Position numbers and translations under genes: made by a program
In this document: piece after piece, positions 63,687 through 64,000 of the stretch
How positions within the stretch are numbered: position 1 is the first letter of the stretch
How the letters are laid out: every line of letters begins with the position of its first letter
The notes under the pieces: model-generated
What the model was told of the DNA's origin: nothing
The model's input: the letters and a program-made list of their open reading frames with translations, nothing else
Databases searched by the model: none
DNA from: Candidula unifasciata
Lineage: Eukaryota; Mollusca; Gastropoda; Stylommatophora; Geomitridae
Length of the DNA stretch: 64,000 bases
Reading direction: 5' to 3'
NCBI GenBank assembly: GCA_905116865.2
Contig: CAJHNH020008441.1
Location: 518,762-582,761 of the forward strand

Positions 63687-63761
63687 GTCAGTTATTGTCA
63701 ACCCAGATTTACTTTATTGGTTTTTCATTTTAATTCTGCTGATAAAAACTTGAAAAAAAAA

Positions 63762-64000
63762 AAATATTCAATGTGAATAAATCTGATCTTAGCTCTCTAA
63801 CTGCCAGCCATCCAGTATACAAAATCTGATCTTAGCTCTCTAAATGCCAGCCATCCAGTATACAAAATCTGATCTTAGCTCTCTAACTGCCAGCCATCCA
63901 GTATACAAAATCTGATCTTAGCTCTCTAAATGCCAGCCATCCTGTATACAAAATCTGATCTTAGCTCTCTAACTGCCAGCCATCCAGTATACAAAATCTG
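63762..64000 (+). repeat. 43-bp tandem array, continues off the right edge
   Basis: About 5.5 copies of CTGATCTTAGCTCTCTAACT then GCCAGCCATCCAGTATACAA. Confidence 0.95.

Noticed and set aside
1..64000. CRISPR arrays
   Set aside because: All repeats are head-to-tail without unique spacers, and the DNA is eukaryotic.

Overview
The window is animal (metazoan) genomic DNA, most likely from a mollusc or another lophotrochozoan. It has short exons with GT-AG splice sites, long introns and relics of several animal transposon classes: RTE-type LINE, mariner, piggyBac-like MITE, Penelope-like and SINE-like. The taxon is inferred from gene architecture and repeat types, not proven. There are no prokaryotic genes, rRNA, convincing tRNA or CRISPR arrays.

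One gene on the + strand runs through the whole window and continues past both edges. I assembled 26 exons (544..63686) by phase-matched splice sites. They encode 1486 continuous codons without a stop, about 7% of the window. The product is a secreted or extracellular VWDE-like protein (von Willebrand factor D and EGF domain-containing family). Module 1 (exons 1-17) has the end of an IPT/TIG-like segment, a Cys-rich CxI...CY segment, a beta-rich segment, a VWD domain, a C8-like tail and an EGF domain. That EGF leads into the IPT segment of module 2 (exons 17-26), which repeats the same order. Homologous exons have identical or nearly identical lengths (115/115, 87+140/227, 90/90, 177+225/411, 71/77, 64+207/274), so the modules arose by tandem duplication. 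Module 1 has three introns that module 2 lacks, and module 2 has an extra LamG-like domain on two exons flanked by phase-1 introns.

The introns hold about 35 tandem arrays with units of 13 to 81 bp that cover more than half of the window. Nearly every intron has its own private repeat family. The largest are 26 bp at 28.1-34.2 kb, 17 bp-derived at 16.9-20.2 kb, 35 bp at 34.6-37.3 kb, 50 bp at 20.7-22.6 kb, 44 bp at 50.7-52.5 kb and 33 bp at 59.9-61.7 kb. Several arrays were evidently seeded by exon-intron junctions. The exon 17 donor array carries coding sequence plus a working-looking GT in each copy, the exon 22 donor array carries CAG/GTAAGC, the exon 7 donor array has lost its GTs, and the exon 5 array sits upstream of and includes the acceptor. 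The long open frames inside these arrays are artefacts of repeat composition and are not genes.

Mobile elements between the arrays are five ~146-bp TTAA-flanked MITEs and a 1.09-kb longer relative, a 440-bp Penelope-like fragment on the - strand with reverse transcriptase motifs and a degenerate hammerhead-like core, five LINE reverse transcriptase fragments, a mariner transposase relic, and SINE-like copies. Two of the SINE-like copies form an inverted pair around exon 16.
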